A stretch of DNA of 64,000 bases, taken from the NCBI RefSeq assembly GCF_000383875.1, contig NZ_KB912914.1, positions 21,363-85,362 on the forward strand, given 5' to 3'. Numbering within the stretch: the stretch's first letter is position 1; every line of letters starts with the position of its first letter. The DNA is from Caldibacillus debilis DSM 16016 (GTDB lineage Bacteria; Bacillota; Bacilli; Bacillales; Caldibacillaceae). This document shows, in pieces, positions 17,047 through 26,845 of this stretch. Under the pieces are notes generated by a model. That model searched no databases, had not been told where the DNA came from, and saw only the letters and a list, made by a program, of their open reading frames with translations. Position numbers and translations under genes: made by a program.

Positions 17047-18102
17047 CTACTTCACCCCTTTCTTTTTCAGGAACTTTTCATACAGCCAAAGGAACAAATA
17101 TCCGCTGGCGACGAAGAAAATGATGATCGCGATAATGATCGAGATCATTTCTTCCGGGATTTCGGCAGGGGGATTCGGCATGTTCAGGGAACCGTATTTC
17201 AACGCCCCGAACAAGGTTGCCCCGAAAATCACGCCGATCGGATGGTTCGCCCCGAGAATCGAAACCGCGATCCCGTCAAAACCGATGCCGGTCATGGCGC
17301 TTTTCGTCCCGACATATTCAAAGGTGCCGAGCCCTTCCATCGCTCCGGCCAGCCCGGCGAGAAATCCGGAGATGACCATGGCCGTCACGATATTTTTGGG
17401 GACGTTCATCCCCGCATATTGGGAAGCGTCCCGGTTAAAACCGACGGACTTCAATTCGAAACCCAACGTGGTCCTTTCCAAAATGAACCAGACGATAAAG
17501 ACGGCCAGAAGGGCGATAAAAATCCCGCCGTGCAGCCGGGAATAATCGGTGATCTGCTCGAAATAGGGGACCCGGAGAGAAGCGGTTTCGTGAATCCGTT
17601 CCGTCATATCCTTTCCGGCCACCTGACGGATCAGCGCATTGGTCACATGGAGGGCCACATAGTTCATCATGATCGTGACCACCACTTCGTTGACCCCCAA
17701 TTTTGCCTTTAATATCCCGGGGACGAAGGCCCAAAGGGCGCCGGCCAAACCGGCGGCCAAGAGGGCGAGCGGCAGATGGATGTAGGCGGGCAATTGGAAA
17801 GCGATCCCCACATACACGGCGGCAAACCAGCCGACGATCAGCTGCCCTTCCACCCCGATGTTGAAGAGGCCGGTGCGGAACGCGAAGGCGACGGCAAGAC
17901 CCGCCAACAGATAGGGGGTGATTTGCCGGATCGATTCCCCGATCACATACGGATCGCCGAAAATCCCTTGCCACAAGGCCTGATAGCCCATAACGGGGTC
18001 ATAGCCGCTGACCAGCATGATCAATGCGCCCACGAGCAGTCCCAAAATGACGGCAAGAACCGGAATGACGACCTTTGTCACACGTTTTGCCACGTTATTC
18101 AC
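17047..18102 (-). CDS. nupP: Nucleoside ABC importer, permease NupP
   Basis: A 351-residue membrane protein, second permease of the importer, with RTGLFNIGVEGQLIVGWF and the loop TLGFELKSVGFNRDASQYAGM typical of the family. Helices are predicted from residue 12 onward. The start overlaps the nupO stop by 8 bp if the GTG at 18102 is used; another GTG at 18093 follows AGGTGAATAAC and is equally possible. Neighbour order O-P-Q matches B. subtilis yufOPQ (nupOPQ), although in B. subtilis the operon lies elsewhere. Confidence 0.93.
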   Translation of the reverse strand: MNNVAKRVTKVVIPVLAVILGLLVGALIMLVSGYDPVMGYQALWQGIFGDPYVIGESIRQITPYLLAGLAVAFAFRTGLFNIGVEGQLIVGWFAAVYVGIAFQLPAYIHLPLALLAAGLAGALWAFVPGILKAKLGVNEVVVTIMMNYVALHVTNALIRQVAGKDMTERIHETASLRVPYFEQITDYSRLHGGIFIALLAVFIVWFILERTTLGFELKSVGFNRDASQYAGMNVPKNIVTAMVISGFLAGLAGAMEGLGTFEYVGTKSAMTGIGFDGIAVSILGANHPIGVIFGATLFGALKYGSLNMPNPPAEIPEEMISIIIAIIIFFVASGYLFLWLYEKFLKKKGVK

Positions 18103-19651
18103 CTACTTTCCCCGTCGTCCTGTCTTTTTCCCCGTCGCTTCCATCGGGTTTATGGCCGGCCATAAGCAAGCCGAGTTCTTCCTCGTTCGTTTCTTTCGGG
18201 TCGACGATATCCAGGATCCTTCCGTCAAAAATCACGGCGATCCGGTCGCTGACATTCATGACTTCATCCAATTCAAAAGAAACTAAAAGAACCGCTTTTC
18301 CGCTGTCCCTCATTTCGATCAGCCGTCTGTGGATGTACTCGATGGCGCCGACATCCAGCCCCCGCGTCGGCTGGGAGGCGATGAGCAAATCGGGGTCCCG
18401 TTCCATCTCCCTGCCGATGATCACCTTTTGCTGGTTTCCGCCTGACAGGGAACGGGCGGGCTCGTATTCGCTCTGGGTCCGGACATCATATTTTTCGATG
18501 ATTTCCCGCGCCTTCCGGTAAATTTCCTTATGCTTCAAAAAACCGCGGCGGGAAAAAGGCGGTTTATAATAAGTTTGCAGGGCGATGTTCTCGCCGACCG
18601 AAAAGCTCAGGACAAGCCCGTGTTTTTGCCGGTCCTGCGGAATATGGCCCAAACCGGTTTCGGTAATTTTCCGCGGCGGCAAATTCGTAATGTCCTTTCC
18701 GTTGAGATAGATTTTCCCCGACTCGACAGGCCGGAGGCCGGTGATCGCTTCGATCAGCTCCGTCTGCCCGTTTCCGTCGACGCCGGCGATTCCGAGGATT
18801 TCTCCCCGGCGGACGGCCAAATCGAGCCCCTTAACCTTTTCGACCCCGCGATAATCTTTCACGACGAGGTTTTCGATCTTCAACACTTCTTCCTTCGGTT
18901 CCGCCGGCTTCTTTTCCGTCGTGAAAATCACGTCCCGGCCGACCATCAGACTGGCCAGCTCCGACGGGTTCGTTTCCGAAACGTTCAAGGTTTTCAGCGC
19001 TTTCCCCCGGCGGATGACGGTAACCCGGTCGGCCACTTCCATAATCTCTTTCAGCTTATGGGTGATGAGGATAATCGATTTTCCTTCGCCGATCAATTTT
19101 TTCATGATTTCCATCAGTTCGGCGATTTCCTGGGGCGTCAAAACCGCCGTCGGTTCGTCGAAAATCAAAATATCGGCACCCCGGTACAGGGTTTTCAAAA
19201 TCTCGACCCGCTGCTGCATGCCGACGGAAATGTCCGCGATCTTGGCATCGGGATCGACTTCCAGCCCGTACAGTTTGGAAAGGCGCAAAATCTCCTCCCT
19301 GGCGGATTTGATGTCGATCGTTCCGCTATGCACCGGCTCTTTTCCCAGGACGATATTTTCCGTCACCGTAAAGGTGTCGACAAGCATGAAGTGCTGATGG
19401 ACCATCCCGATCCCCAAATCGTTGGCCACGTTCGGATCGGTGATTTTGACCGGCTTTCCGTGAACCCGTATCTCGCCCCCGTCCGGCTGGTATAAACCGA
19501 ACAAAACGTTCATCAGGGTGGATTTCCCCGCGCCGTTTTCGCCCAGCAGGGCGTGGATTTCCCCCTTTTTCAGCTGGAAGGTGATATCATCATTGGCGAC
19601 CAAATTCCCGAAAACTTTCCGGATATTCAACATTTCAATCGCATATTCCAC
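18095..19651 (-). CDS. nupO: Nucleoside ABC importer, double ATPase NupO
   Basis: A 518-residue protein with two ATP-binding cassettes in tandem, as in ribose/nucleoside importers. The first has Walker A GENGAGKST and a signature variant ISVGMQQRVEI. The second has an altered Walker A GVDGNGQTE, which is normal for this family, and the signature LSGGNQQKVIIGR. The GTG at 19651 is chosen because AGGGGGACTC precedes it and the protein starts just before MLNIRKVFG. Three hairpins separate it from nupN. Confidence 0.93.
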   Translation of the reverse strand: MEYAIEMLNIRKVFGNLVANDDITFQLKKGEIHALLGENGAGKSTLMNVLFGLYQPDGGEIRVHGKPVKITDPNVANDLGIGMVHQHFMLVDTFTVTENIVLGKEPVHSGTIDIKSAREEILRLSKLYGLEVDPDAKIADISVGMQQRVEILKTLYRGADILIFDEPTAVLTPQEIAELMEIMKKLIGEGKSIILITHKLKEIMEVADRVTVIRRGKALKTLNVSETNPSELASLMVGRDVIFTTEKKPAEPKEEVLKIENLVVKDYRGVEKVKGLDLAVRRGEILGIAGVDGNGQTELIEAITGLRPVESGKIYLNGKDITNLPPRKITETGLGHIPQDRQKHGLVLSFSVGENIALQTYYKPPFSRRGFLKHKEIYRKAREIIEKYDVRTQSEYEPARSLSGGNQQKVIIGREMERDPDLLIASQPTRGLDVGAIEYIHRRLIEMRDSGKAVLLVSFELDEVMNVSDRIAVIFDGRILDIVDPKETNEEELGLLMAGHKPDGSDGEKDRTTGKVGE

Positions 19652-19706
19652 AAAGAGTCCCCCTAGCGCTTCTGCTAATTTGAATGAAAGATGAACGATT
19701 CCATTT

Positions 19707-19737
19707 AAAAAAAAGCAATTGGTTTTCGCCAATTGCT
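19707..19737 (-). terminator. Attenuating terminator between nupN and nupO
   Basis: On the minus strand AGCAATTGG (19737-19729) pairs with CCAATTGCT (19722-19714), followed by eight T. It lies about 55 bp before the nupO start. A full terminator here implies partial termination that keeps the ATPase and permeases less abundant than the binding protein. Confidence 0.7.
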
Positions 19738-19835
19738 TAACTCCCGCTGCCGCACCCTTGCGTCCGCTTCGGGCGGAGAAAGGGGGTCAGGGGATCGGCA
19801 AAACTCGTTAGCGCATTGCAAAGATGGCACAAAAG

Positions 19836-19891
19836 GCATACATAAAAAGTTTTAATCGGACGATCGCCAATTAAAGCCTTTTATGTATCGC
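19836..19891 (-). repeat. Large imperfect hairpin in nupN-nupO spacer
   Basis: GCATACATAAAAAGTTTTAAT (first 20 bases quoted as GCATACATAAAAAGTTTTAA) pairs imperfectly with the segment 19870-19891 around a 13-base loop. There is no T run after it. It may stabilise or shape the processed nup transcript. Confidence 0.5.
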
Positions 19892-19915
19892 TTTTGGCGG
19901 ACCCTTTTTATGGGA

Positions 19916-19947
19916 GGGAATGCGGCGGCCCGTACCGCCGCATTCCC
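19916..19947 (-). repeat. Perfect 13-bp GC-rich hairpin directly after nupN
   Basis: GGGAATGCGGCGG (19916-19928) and CCGCCGCATTCCC (19935-19947) are perfect complements with a 6-base loop, 10 bp after the nupN stop codon. The T run is poor, so it may act as a 3' barrier to exonucleases rather than as a terminator. Confidence 0.7.
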
Positions 19948-19957
19948 GGTTTGTCCA

Positions 19958-21073
19958 TTAAGGTTTTACCCCGAGATCGCTCAGGAATTTTTCCATTTCC
20001 TCTTGGGTGCCGGGAGGCGTGATTTCCCCGTTGATGATCTTGTTTTTGTAATCTTCCACGGCCTTCAGCGTTTCAGCGGAGAGATGGTTTCCGGTTTTCG
20101 CCAATTCCACGCCGTTGTCCTTCAGCCCGTAGGTGATGGTCTGCCCTCCCGGGAATTGCCCGTTTTTCGCCTTTTCGGCCACGTCATAGACGCCCACGTC
20201 GACCCGTTTCATGGCGGACGTCAGGGTCACGTTATATTCCTTGCCGTCCACTTTTACCGTACCTTCGTCATATTGGTCGCTGTCGACGCCGATCACCCAG
20301 ATATTGGCATTCGGATCCTGTTGTTTTCTCTCTTTCGCTTCGGAAAACACCCCGTTGCCCGTGGCGCCGGCCGCATGGAAGACGATGTCCGCGCCGTTGG
20401 AGTACATTTGGTTGGCGGCGGATTTGCCGAGATCGGGTTTGTCGAAAGCGCCGGTGTAATTGATCAAGACCTTGATCTTCGGATCGACGGAAGCGACGCC
20501 TGCCCGGAATCCGGCTTCGAAACGTTTGATGACGTCACTTTCCATTCCGCCGACAAAACCGACAACCTTCGTCTTCGTTTCCATCGCCGCGGCCACGCCG
20601 GCCAAGAAAGACACTTCCTGTTCCTTGAACATAATGCTCGCCACATTCGGCTGATCAACGACCATGTCAACAATGGCAAAATGGTTGTCCGGCCGTTGCT
20701 TCGCGATCTCTTCGATCGGCTTCGCCAACATGAACCCGATTCCGAAGATCAGATCAAAATTGCGGCGGGCGAGGGTGTTCAAGTTCGGGACATAGTCGGC
20801 ATCGGATTTGGACTGCAGATAATCATAGCCCCCGTTGCCCTTTTTCAGCCCGTTGTCCTTCCCGAACTTTTGCAGGCCTTCCCAGGCCGATTGGTTGAAG
20901 GACTTGTCGTCTACGCCGCCGACGTCGGTGACCATCGCCACCGAAAATTTGTCTTCGGAACCGCTTTCACCGCTATCCTTGCCCCCTTCCTCCTTCGAGC
21001 TTCCGCAGGCGCTTAACGTCATGGAAAGGACGAGAAGCGCGGCCAAAAGCATACTGAATTTTTTCAGTTTCAA
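19958..21073 (-). CDS. nupN: BMP-family nucleoside-binding lipoprotein NupN
   Basis: A 371-residue surface lipoprotein that captures nucleosides for the NupOPQ importer. The signal peptide (KLKKFSMLLAALLVLSMTL) ends in the lipobox LSAC, with the lipidated Cys at about residue 23, followed by a flexible acidic linker. The BMP domain is recognisable (VTDVGGVDDKSFNQSAWEGL, FHAAGATGNGVF, VIGVDSDQYD). The TTG at 21073 is selected since AAGGGGG lies 7 nt upstream. It is the promoter-proximal gene of nupNOPQ; the promoter carries a palindrome. Confidence 0.94.
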   Translation of the reverse strand: MKLKKFSMLLAALLVLSMTLSACGSSKEEGGKDSGESGSEDKFSVAMVTDVGGVDDKSFNQSAWEGLQKFGKDNGLKKGNGGYDYLQSKSDADYVPNLNTLARRNFDLIFGIGFMLAKPIEEIAKQRPDNHFAIVDMVVDQPNVASIMFKEQEVSFLAGVAAAMETKTKVVGFVGGMESDVIKRFEAGFRAGVASVDPKIKVLINYTGAFDKPDLGKSAANQMYSNGADIVFHAAGATGNGVFSEAKERKQQDPNANIWVIGVDSDQYDEGTVKVDGKEYNVTLTSAMKRVDVGVYDVAEKAKNGQFPGGQTITYGLKDNGVELAKTGNHLSAETLKAVEDYKNKIINGEITPPGTQEEMEKFLSDLGVKP

Positions 21074-21143
21074 GAGAGAAACCCCCTTCAAATTTTTTAG
21101 CAGAACCCCCGGCAGCCCGAACTGTGGCGGCCAAAGTGAATTC

Positions 21144-21159
21144 TACTTTAACTAAAGTA
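21144..21159. promoter_or_regulatory. Palindromic operator candidate at the nup promoter
   Basis: TACTTTA-AC-TAAAGTA is a 7-bp-arm palindrome placed immediately downstream of the predicted -10 box, so it would cover the transcription start. That is a typical repressor position. The binding protein is unknown; no regulator gene lies next to the operon here. Confidence 0.55.
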
Positions 21160-21188
21160 AATATATCATGTCTTACTGAAGAAAGGAA
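21160..21188 (-). promoter_or_regulatory. Putative promoter of nupNOPQ
   Basis: On the minus strand TTCCTT (21188-21183), a 17-bp spacer and TATATT (21165-21160) give an acceptable sigma-A promoter about 80 bp before nupN. The -35 box is weak, which would suit a regulated promoter. Confidence 0.5.
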
Positions 21189-21319
21189 CATTCTGATTGA
21201 AATTTCCTGCAAAAAATTCGGGATAACATGAATTTTATTTTACAAAATATTTACAATATACGTATTAAGATTCGAAACACGAACAAATTCATCGGCTTGG
21301 GTTGCTAACTAGGGGAAAA

Positions 21320-23635
21320 TCACGAACTTTTCAGATCGTCCTCGGAAGGCTTGGGAATGAGCACCGCCCGCGGTTTGCTGCCTTCATAAGGACCGACGAT
21401 CCCCCTCCTTTCCATTTCGTCGATCAGCCGGGCCGCCCGGGTATAGCCGATCCGGAACCGCCGCTGGAGCATCGATACGGATGCGGTCTGCATTTCGGCG
21501 ACGAGCTGGACGGCCTGTTCATACAGTTCGTCATCCACTTCCTCCCCGTCTTCCGCCGGATCGTCCGGAATCATTTCTTCCTGGTACCGGGCCCGCTGCT
21601 GGGAAATGACGAACCGGACGACTTCCTCCACTTCTTCATCGGAAACAAAGGCCCCTTGAACCCGGATCGGTTTCGACGCGCCGACGGGGAAAAAGAGCAT
21701 GTCTCCCCGCCCGAGCAGCTTTTCCGCGCCGCCCATGTCCAAAATGGTGCGGGAATCGGCGTGGCTGGAAACGGCAAAAGCGATGCGGGACGGGATATTG
21801 GCCTTGATGACCCCGGTAATGACGTCGACGGAAGGCCGCTGGGTGGCGAGGATCAAATGGATGCCGCTCGCACGCGCCATTTGGGCAAGCCTCGTGATCG
21901 CTTCTTCCACGTCCGAGGAGGCGACCATCATCAAGTCGGCAAGCTCGTCCACGATGACGATAATATAGGGCAGGAGGGGCTCTTGTTCGCCGTTTTCCAA
22001 ATTCTTTCGGCGGATGTATTCATTGTATCCTTCGATATTCCTCGTCCCGGTATGGGAAAACAATTCGTAGCGCCTTTCCATCTCGTTGACGACTTTTTGC
22101 AGGGCCTGGGCCGCCTTTTTCGGGTTGGTGACGACGGGCGCCAGCAGATGGGGGATGCCGTTGTACACATTCAATTCCACCATTTTCGGATCGATCAGCA
22201 TCATCTTGACTTCATGGGGTTTGGCCCGCATCAAGATGCTCGTGATGATCCCGTTGATGCAGACGCTTTTCCCCGAACCGGTGGCCCCCGCCACCAGCAG
22301 GTGGGGCATCTTGTTCAATTCGGCAAAAACCGCCTCACCGGTAATGTCCCTGCCCAGGGCGATCAACAGCTTGGAGTCGGATTGGTCGAGGCTTTCCTCC
22401 AGCACTTCCCGCAGGCTGACCGTGGCCACCTCCGAATTCGGCACCTCGATGCCGATGGCCGACTTTCCGGGGATCGGAGCCTCGATGCGGATATCCTTCG
22501 CCGCCAGGGCGAGGGCCAGGTCGTCCGTCAGGCTGACGATCCGGCTGACTTTCACCCCCACATCGGGATGGACCTCGTATTTGGTGACGGCGGGCCCGAT
22601 ATGGACCTGGGTGACGCGGGCCTTGACGCCGAAGCTTTGAAAGGTGCGTTCCAATTTGGCCGCGTTGGCGTGGACCAATTCATATTCGCTGCTTTGATCC
22701 ACGGGCCTGGGCGGCTTTAACAAATGGATCGGGGGCAATTGATAGTCCTCGTTCTCCACTTCGGCCACATTCAGCGGCTCCCCGGAAAGGTCGTCGGAAG
22801 GATGGCCGCCGTCTTCATCCGCCGTTTCCGGAATGCGGGCGATGGTCGGCGGAGATTCCCGGAAAGATTCTTCTTCCCGGTTGGTCCGCTCCAAAAAGTT
22901 GGATATGATCGGTTCGGAAACCCGCTCTTCCCCTTCCGGTTCCGTTTCCTTTTCCGCAGGCGGCAGCGCCTTCTTCCTCTCCGTTTTTGACCGGTTTTTC
23001 TTCAGGCGGGAAAGATCCTTCCTCGCCTCGGTGTACGTGTTTTTGAAAAAGCGGGCGATCCAGCCGAATACCTTTTGCAGGTCTTCGCTCAACGAGCGCC
23101 CCGTCAAGAGAATGGCCCCGACGAGGATGGAGAACCAGGCGATGATCCGGGTTCCGGCCGAGTCGAATAAAAAATGGAACAGGGAAAAGAGCACGGCGCC
23201 CGCCATTCCTCCGCCCAGTTCATAGCCGGAAGTCTCCCCCTTTAATTCCGCGAAAAACAGGTCCCATGTATTGAGAATGACGCTCGTTTTCCGGTAGGCC
23301 CCGTCCTCCGCCATTTTTTCAAACAGCCCGACATGGCTTAAAAGGAGCACCGCCCCCGTCATGAAATAAACCCCGATCAGCTGGCGCCGGAAAAAGTCCG
23401 GCCAGCTCCTCCGGAAGACGAGGGAGATGCTCAAAACCGCCGCTCCCAAGGGGATGAGGATGTACCATTCGCCGAACAAAAAGCGGCAAAAAAGCTTCAA
23501 GGCCGCCCCCACCTTTCCGAGGGAGGCGATGGTGATGACGGAAAGGGCGAGGGTCAATAATCCGAACGCCTCAAACTGCAGCGTTTCCTTCCAAAGCTTC
23601 TTTTTCGTTCTTCTTCTCCGTTTTCGTTTTGCCAT
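21320..23635 (-). CDS. spoIIIE: DNA translocase SpoIIIE (FtsK family)
   Basis: This 771-residue motor pumps the chromosome into the forespore during sporulation and clears DNA from division septa. About four N-terminal transmembrane helices (residues 18-165) precede a charged linker. The motor has Walker A GATGSGKS and Walker [12 protein letters not shown]-type strands plus [15 protein letters not shown]-terminal winged-helix gamma domain ([20 protein letters not shown]-like) reads orientation sequences. The ATG at 23635 follows GGTGA; an earlier in-frame ATG at 23644 is less well placed. Position after ylzJ matches relatives. Confidence 0.96.
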   Translation of the reverse strand: MAKRKRRRRTKKKLWKETLQFEAFGLLTLALSVITIASLGKVGAALKLFCRFLFGEWYILIPLGAAVLSISLVFRRSWPDFFRRQLIGVYFMTGAVLLLSHVGLFEKMAEDGAYRKTSVILNTWDLFFAELKGETSGYELGGGMAGAVLFSLFHFLFDSAGTRIIAWFSILVGAILLTGRSLSEDLQKVFGWIARFFKNTYTEARKDLSRLKKNRSKTERKKALPPAEKETEPEGEERVSEPIISNFLERTNREEESFRESPPTIARIPETADEDGGHPSDDLSGEPLNVAEVENEDYQLPPIHLLKPPRPVDQSSEYELVHANAAKLERTFQSFGVKARVTQVHIGPAVTKYEVHPDVGVKVSRIVSLTDDLALALAAKDIRIEAPIPGKSAIGIEVPNSEVATVSLREVLEESLDQSDSKLLIALGRDITGEAVFAELNKMPHLLVAGATGSGKSVCINGIITSILMRAKPHEVKMMLIDPKMVELNVYNGIPHLLAPVVTNPKKAAQALQKVVNEMERRYELFSHTGTRNIEGYNEYIRRKNLENGEQEPLLPYIIVIVDELADLMMVASSDVEEAITRLAQMARASGIHLILATQRPSVDVITGVIKANIPSRIAFAVSSHADSRTILDMGGAEKLLGRGDMLFFPVGASKPIRVQGAFVSDEEVEEVVRFVISQQRARYQEEMIPDDPAEDGEEVDDELYEQAVQLVAEMQTASVSMLQRRFRIGYTRAARLIDEMERRGIVGPYEGSKPRAVLIPKPSEDDLKSS

Positions 23636-23707
23636 TATGATCACCGTTCGTTTTGGATGAAAATGAAAAGAAAAGCAGCCGGGTTCTGGGCTGCTGGATT
23701 CATTATA

Positions 23708-23947
23708 TCATATTTCATCCAAGGATACGGAAGTTTTTTCCCGAAAGGCCACATATGCCCCCGGCTTCACTTCATCGGACAAATAATGATAAGGATTCGT
23801 ACTTACGATGCGGGAAATTTTCCAGCGGTCGTCCGTTTCCCGCCGGACGGCGACGGGTATTCCTTTGCAGCGGACGACCATCTCCATCTGCCCTTTTTCC
23901 TCCCCACGGAAAACCAGCTCATGGGGCAGCGGGGTGTACAAAATCAT
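23708..23947 (-). CDS. ylzJ: YlzJ-like protein
   Basis: A 79-residue protein of the YlzJ family, conserved in Bacillaceae directly after tepA; function unknown. It opens [13 protein letters not shown] and contains [14 protein letters not shown]. Its ATG overlaps the tepA stop by 4 bp, so both are co-translated. It has no membrane segment or catalytic motif that I can see. Confidence 0.88.
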   Translation of the reverse strand: MILYTPLPHELVFRGEEKGQMEMVVRCKGIPVAVRRETDDRWKISRIVSTNPYHYLSDEVKPGAYVAFREKTSVSLDEI

Positions 23948-24672
23948 TGGACGATCCCTTCCTTTCTTTTTTTGGCAAGTTCGATCAGTTCATTCAGTTT
24001 GCTCATCGCTTCGCCGATGCCGCCCACTTCGTCGATCAGGCCGTGGCGGACCGCCTCTTTTCCGATGACGTTCGTGCCGATGTCCCGCGTCAAATTCCCC
24101 TGGGCGAACATTAATTCTTTAAACTTTTCTTCGCTGATTTTCGAGTGCTTGATGATAAAATTGATCACCCGGTCCTGCATCTTGTCCAAATATTCAAAGG
24201 TTTGCGGGACCCCGATGACCAGCCCGGACAAACGGATCGGATGGATGGTCATCGTCGCCGTTTCCGCGATGAAAGAATAATCGCAGCTGACGGCGATCGG
24301 AACCCCGATGGAATGCCCGCCGCCGAGGACGATGGAAACGGTGGGCTTGGAGAGGGAGGCGAGCATTTCGGCGATCGCCAGCCCCGCTTCCACATCCCCG
24401 CCGATCGTGTTCAACACGACGAGCAGCCCTTCGATCCGCGGATTTTGTTCGATGGCCACAATCTGGGGGATGATATGTTCGTACTTCGTCGTTTTGTTGT
24501 GGGGCGGCAGCTGCAAATGCCCCTCCACCTGGCCGATGATCGTCAAACAATGGATGTTGGAGTCCTGGAGCTGGGGCACGGCGGTTTGGCCGAGCTCCCG
24601 GATTTTTTCCAACAGGCCGGGCGATTTTTGTTCCTCGTTTTGTCCTGACTCATCCATATGGAATGCATTCAT
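23944..24672 (-). CDS. tepA: Translocation-enhancing protein TepA (ClpP-like protease)
   Basis: A 242-residue ClpP/crotonase-fold peptidase. In B. subtilis TepA is a cytoplasmic protein linked to protein export and later to degradation of small acid-soluble spore proteins on germination. Visible are [14 protein letters not shown], the probable nucleophile in [12 protein letters not shown] and the histidine of [10 protein letters not shown]. The ATG at 24672 follows GAAGGGGAT; the open frame continues 59 codons upstream without ribosome-binding signals, through a terminator, so the longer form is rejected. Confidence 0.92.
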   Translation of the reverse strand: MNAFHMDESGQNEEQKSPGLLEKIRELGQTAVPQLQDSNIHCLTIIGQVEGHLQLPPHNKTTKYEHIIPQIVAIEQNPRIEGLLVVLNTIGGDVEAGLAIAEMLASLSKPTVSIVLGGGHSIGVPIAVSCDYSFIAETATMTIHPIRLSGLVIGVPQTFEYLDKMQDRVINFIIKHSKISEEKFKELMFAQGNLTRDIGTNVIGKEAVRHGLIDEVGGIGEAMSKLNELIELAKKRKEGIVQ

Positions 24673-24787
24673 CGGAATATCCCCTTCCGTTTCTTTCCCC
24701 ATAGTATTCCCGATTTTTCCCCGGCCATGAGAAATTAACGTCCGGCAGCCGGAATGACCCACCCCGCGGGATTTCCCCAGGCAAAAA

Positions 24788-24826
24788 TAAAAAATCCGGG
24801 AATCCCGCGTTTGCAGGATTTCCGGA
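24788..24826 (-). terminator. Terminator of rnjB
   Basis: On the minus strand TCCGGAAATCCTGC (24826-24813) pairs with GCGGGATTCCCGGA (24808-24795), followed by TTTTTTATTTTT. It starts 20 bp after the rnjB stop. Confidence 0.85.
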
Positions 24827-24845
24827 CTTTTCCGGGGAATCAGGG

Positions 24846-26513
24846 TCATATTTCCATAACGATCGGAATGATCATCGGTCGGCGTTTCGTTTCATCAAAC
24901 AGAAAGGCGCTGAGCTGATCGCGGATTTCCTGCTTCACGTTCGTCCAGTCGAAGGCCGGCCGGCGGAATCCCTTTTCCGCGATCTCCCGGACCATCTTCG
25001 TCGATTTTTCGATCAGTTTTTCCGACTCCCGGACGTAAACGAAGCCCCGCGAGATGATCTCCGGACCGGAGACGATCCTCCGCTCGTTCCGGCTAATGGT
25101 CATCACGACGATGAAAATCCCGTCCTGGGACAAAAGTTTCCTATCCCTAAGCACGATATTTCCCACATCGCCGACGCCGATGCCGTCGATCAAAACGTGG
25201 CCGGCGGCGACGCGGCCGTTGAGGGAGATTTTGTCCCGCCTGATCTCGACCACGTCCCCTTTATCGGCGATGACGATGTTTTCCTCCGGAACGCCCATGC
25301 TCATGGCGATTTTTTTATGGGCGTTCAGCATCCGGTATTCGCCGTGGATGGGGATGAAAAATTTCGGCTTCATGAGATTGAGCATGAACTTCAGCTCTTC
25401 TTCCCTGCCGTGGCCGCTGACGTGGTACCTCCCCTGGTTGGTAATGACGTTCGCGCCGGCGCGGAAGAGCATGTCGATCGTTTTGATCAAAAACAATTCG
25501 CCGCCCCGGTGGGGAGATGCGGCGATCAAAACCGTATCGCCCTTTTGGATATGGAGCTGTTTGTGGGCCCGCTTCGCCATTTGCTGCAAGGCCTCCAGCG
25601 GTTCCCCTTGGTTCCCCGTCATCAGGATGACAAGCTCCTCGTCAGGGATTTTGGAAACGGAGGAAAAGGGGACGACGACCGACTGGTCCAGGTGCAAATA
25701 GCCGAGTTTGTGCGCGATGGAATAGACGTTATGGAGTTCCCTCCCGGCGATGGCCACCTTCCGTCCCGACTTGGCCGCCGCATCAAAGACCCGCTGAATG
25801 GCGTTCAGGCTCGAGGCATAGCAGGCGAAAATGATCCTTCCCGGAGAATTGAGGAAGATGCTCTCCAGCTCCCGGCTGACGGAAACTTCGGGGGTGGTGT
25901 ACCCCGGCTTTTCCGCCTCCGTGCTGTCGGAGAGAAGGCATAACACCCCCCGGTCACCGATATCGGCCATCTTGCTGATATTGGCCCGGTAAAGGGGATG
26001 GGTGCTTTGGTCGAATTTAAAATCCCCGGTGTAGACGATGGCGCCGATGTCCGTATGCATGCAAATCCCGACGGCATCGGGAATGCTGTGATTGACTTTA
26101 AAAAAGGTGACGCTGCAATGGGGAAACTCCAAGACGGTATCTTCATCGACGATTTCAAAGGAAACCTTCTGCTTGAACCCGTTTTCCCGCATTTTCGCTT
26201 CCGTTAAGGAAACGGTCAGGCGGGTTCCGTAAACCGGGGCATCCACTTCCCGCAATAAATAGGGCAGCGCTCCCGTATGGTCCTCGTGTCCGTGGGACAG
26301 GAAAATGCCTTTGACCCGGTTTTTGTTTTCGATCAAATAGGTGAAATCGGGGATGACGATATCGATGCCGAACATTTCCTCTTCGGGAAACATGAGGCCG
26401 GCATCGATCACGTACAGGTTTTTCTGGATCTCGATGACGTACATGTTTTTCCCTAATTCCCCTACGCCGCCCAAAGGAATGATTTTCACGGACTGATGTT
26501 TGTTTTTAGCCAA
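24846..26513 (-). CDS. rnjB: Ribonuclease J (RnjB type)
   Basis: A 555-residue metallo-beta-lactamase/beta-CASP ribonuclease with 5'-exonuclease and endonuclease activity in mRNA decay and rRNA maturation. The zinc motif is [12 protein letters not shown], with YTGDFKFD and the C-terminal [10 protein letters not shown] supplying further ligands. RnjB rather than RnjA is inferred from its place between dapA and tepA, as in B. subtilis ymfA. The TTG at 26513 gives a start that lines up with B. subtilis RnjB (nine residues before VKII); two further TTG codons upstream (26519, 26522) are also open. Confidence 0.93.
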   Translation of the reverse strand: MAKNKHQSVKIIPLGGVGELGKNMYVIEIQKNLYVIDAGLMFPEEEMFGIDIVIPDFTYLIENKNRVKGIFLSHGHEDHTGALPYLLREVDAPVYGTRLTVSLTEAKMRENGFKQKVSFEIVDEDTVLEFPHCSVTFFKVNHSIPDAVGICMHTDIGAIVYTGDFKFDQSTHPLYRANISKMADIGDRGVLCLLSDSTEAEKPGYTTPEVSVSRELESIFLNSPGRIIFACYASSLNAIQRVFDAAAKSGRKVAIAGRELHNVYSIAHKLGYLHLDQSVVVPFSSVSKIPDEELVILMTGNQGEPLEALQQMAKRAHKQLHIQKGDTVLIAASPHRGGELFLIKTIDMLFRAGANVITNQGRYHVSGHGREEELKFMLNLMKPKFFIPIHGEYRMLNAHKKIAMSMGVPEENIVIADKGDVVEIRRDKISLNGRVAAGHVLIDGIGVGDVGNIVLRDRKLLSQDGIFIVVMTISRNERRIVSGPEIISRGFVYVRESEKLIEKSTKMVREIAEKGFRRPAFDWTNVKQEIRDQLSAFLFDETKRRPMIIPIVMEI

Positions 26514-26671
26514 TTTCAACAATCCTCGCTTCTGCTTTCTTTTTTTTCGGCGGAAAGCCGTTTTTCCTGCGGCAGAGAACGGGAGGCATCCCCCGCCGCT
26601 CCTCCGGAAAACGGGCGGGCCTCCCGGGACTTTCCCGAAAGAAAAGACACCCCAGGCATCGGCTTTTAAAA

Positions 26672-26701
26672 ATTATCCTATATTTTTCCCCGAAAAATCA
26701 A
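26672..26701 (-). promoter_or_regulatory. Putative promoter of rnjB
   Basis: On the minus strand TTGATT (26701-26696), an 18-bp spacer and GATAAT (26677-26672). The leader to rnjB would be about 150 nt and GC-rich. The 21-bp repeat array begins 145 bp upstream of this promoter. Confidence 0.5.
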
Positions 26702-26845
26702 GGTGTCCGACAAGCGGAATGCGAAAGACCCGCAAAGAACACGCGAAGGCCGGTCCCGGCCCTTCCTCCGGATCCGTCCGCCTTTATGGTCTATTGTACC
26801 ACAATTTCCCGGTTTCCCACACGGGACCCGCGGAGCGATCCTCCA

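Noticed and set aside
19741-19835. Possible riboswitch in the nupN-nupO spacer
   Set aside because: No purine-riboswitch core or other known aptamer pattern is visible; only simple hairpins are supported.
23635-23644. Earlier spoIIIE start at 23644
   Set aside because: GGTGA is better spaced for the ATG at 23635, which gives the normal MAKRK beginning.
24673-24849. Longer TepA N-terminus
   Set aside because: It would read through the rnjB terminator and lacks a ribosome-binding site.
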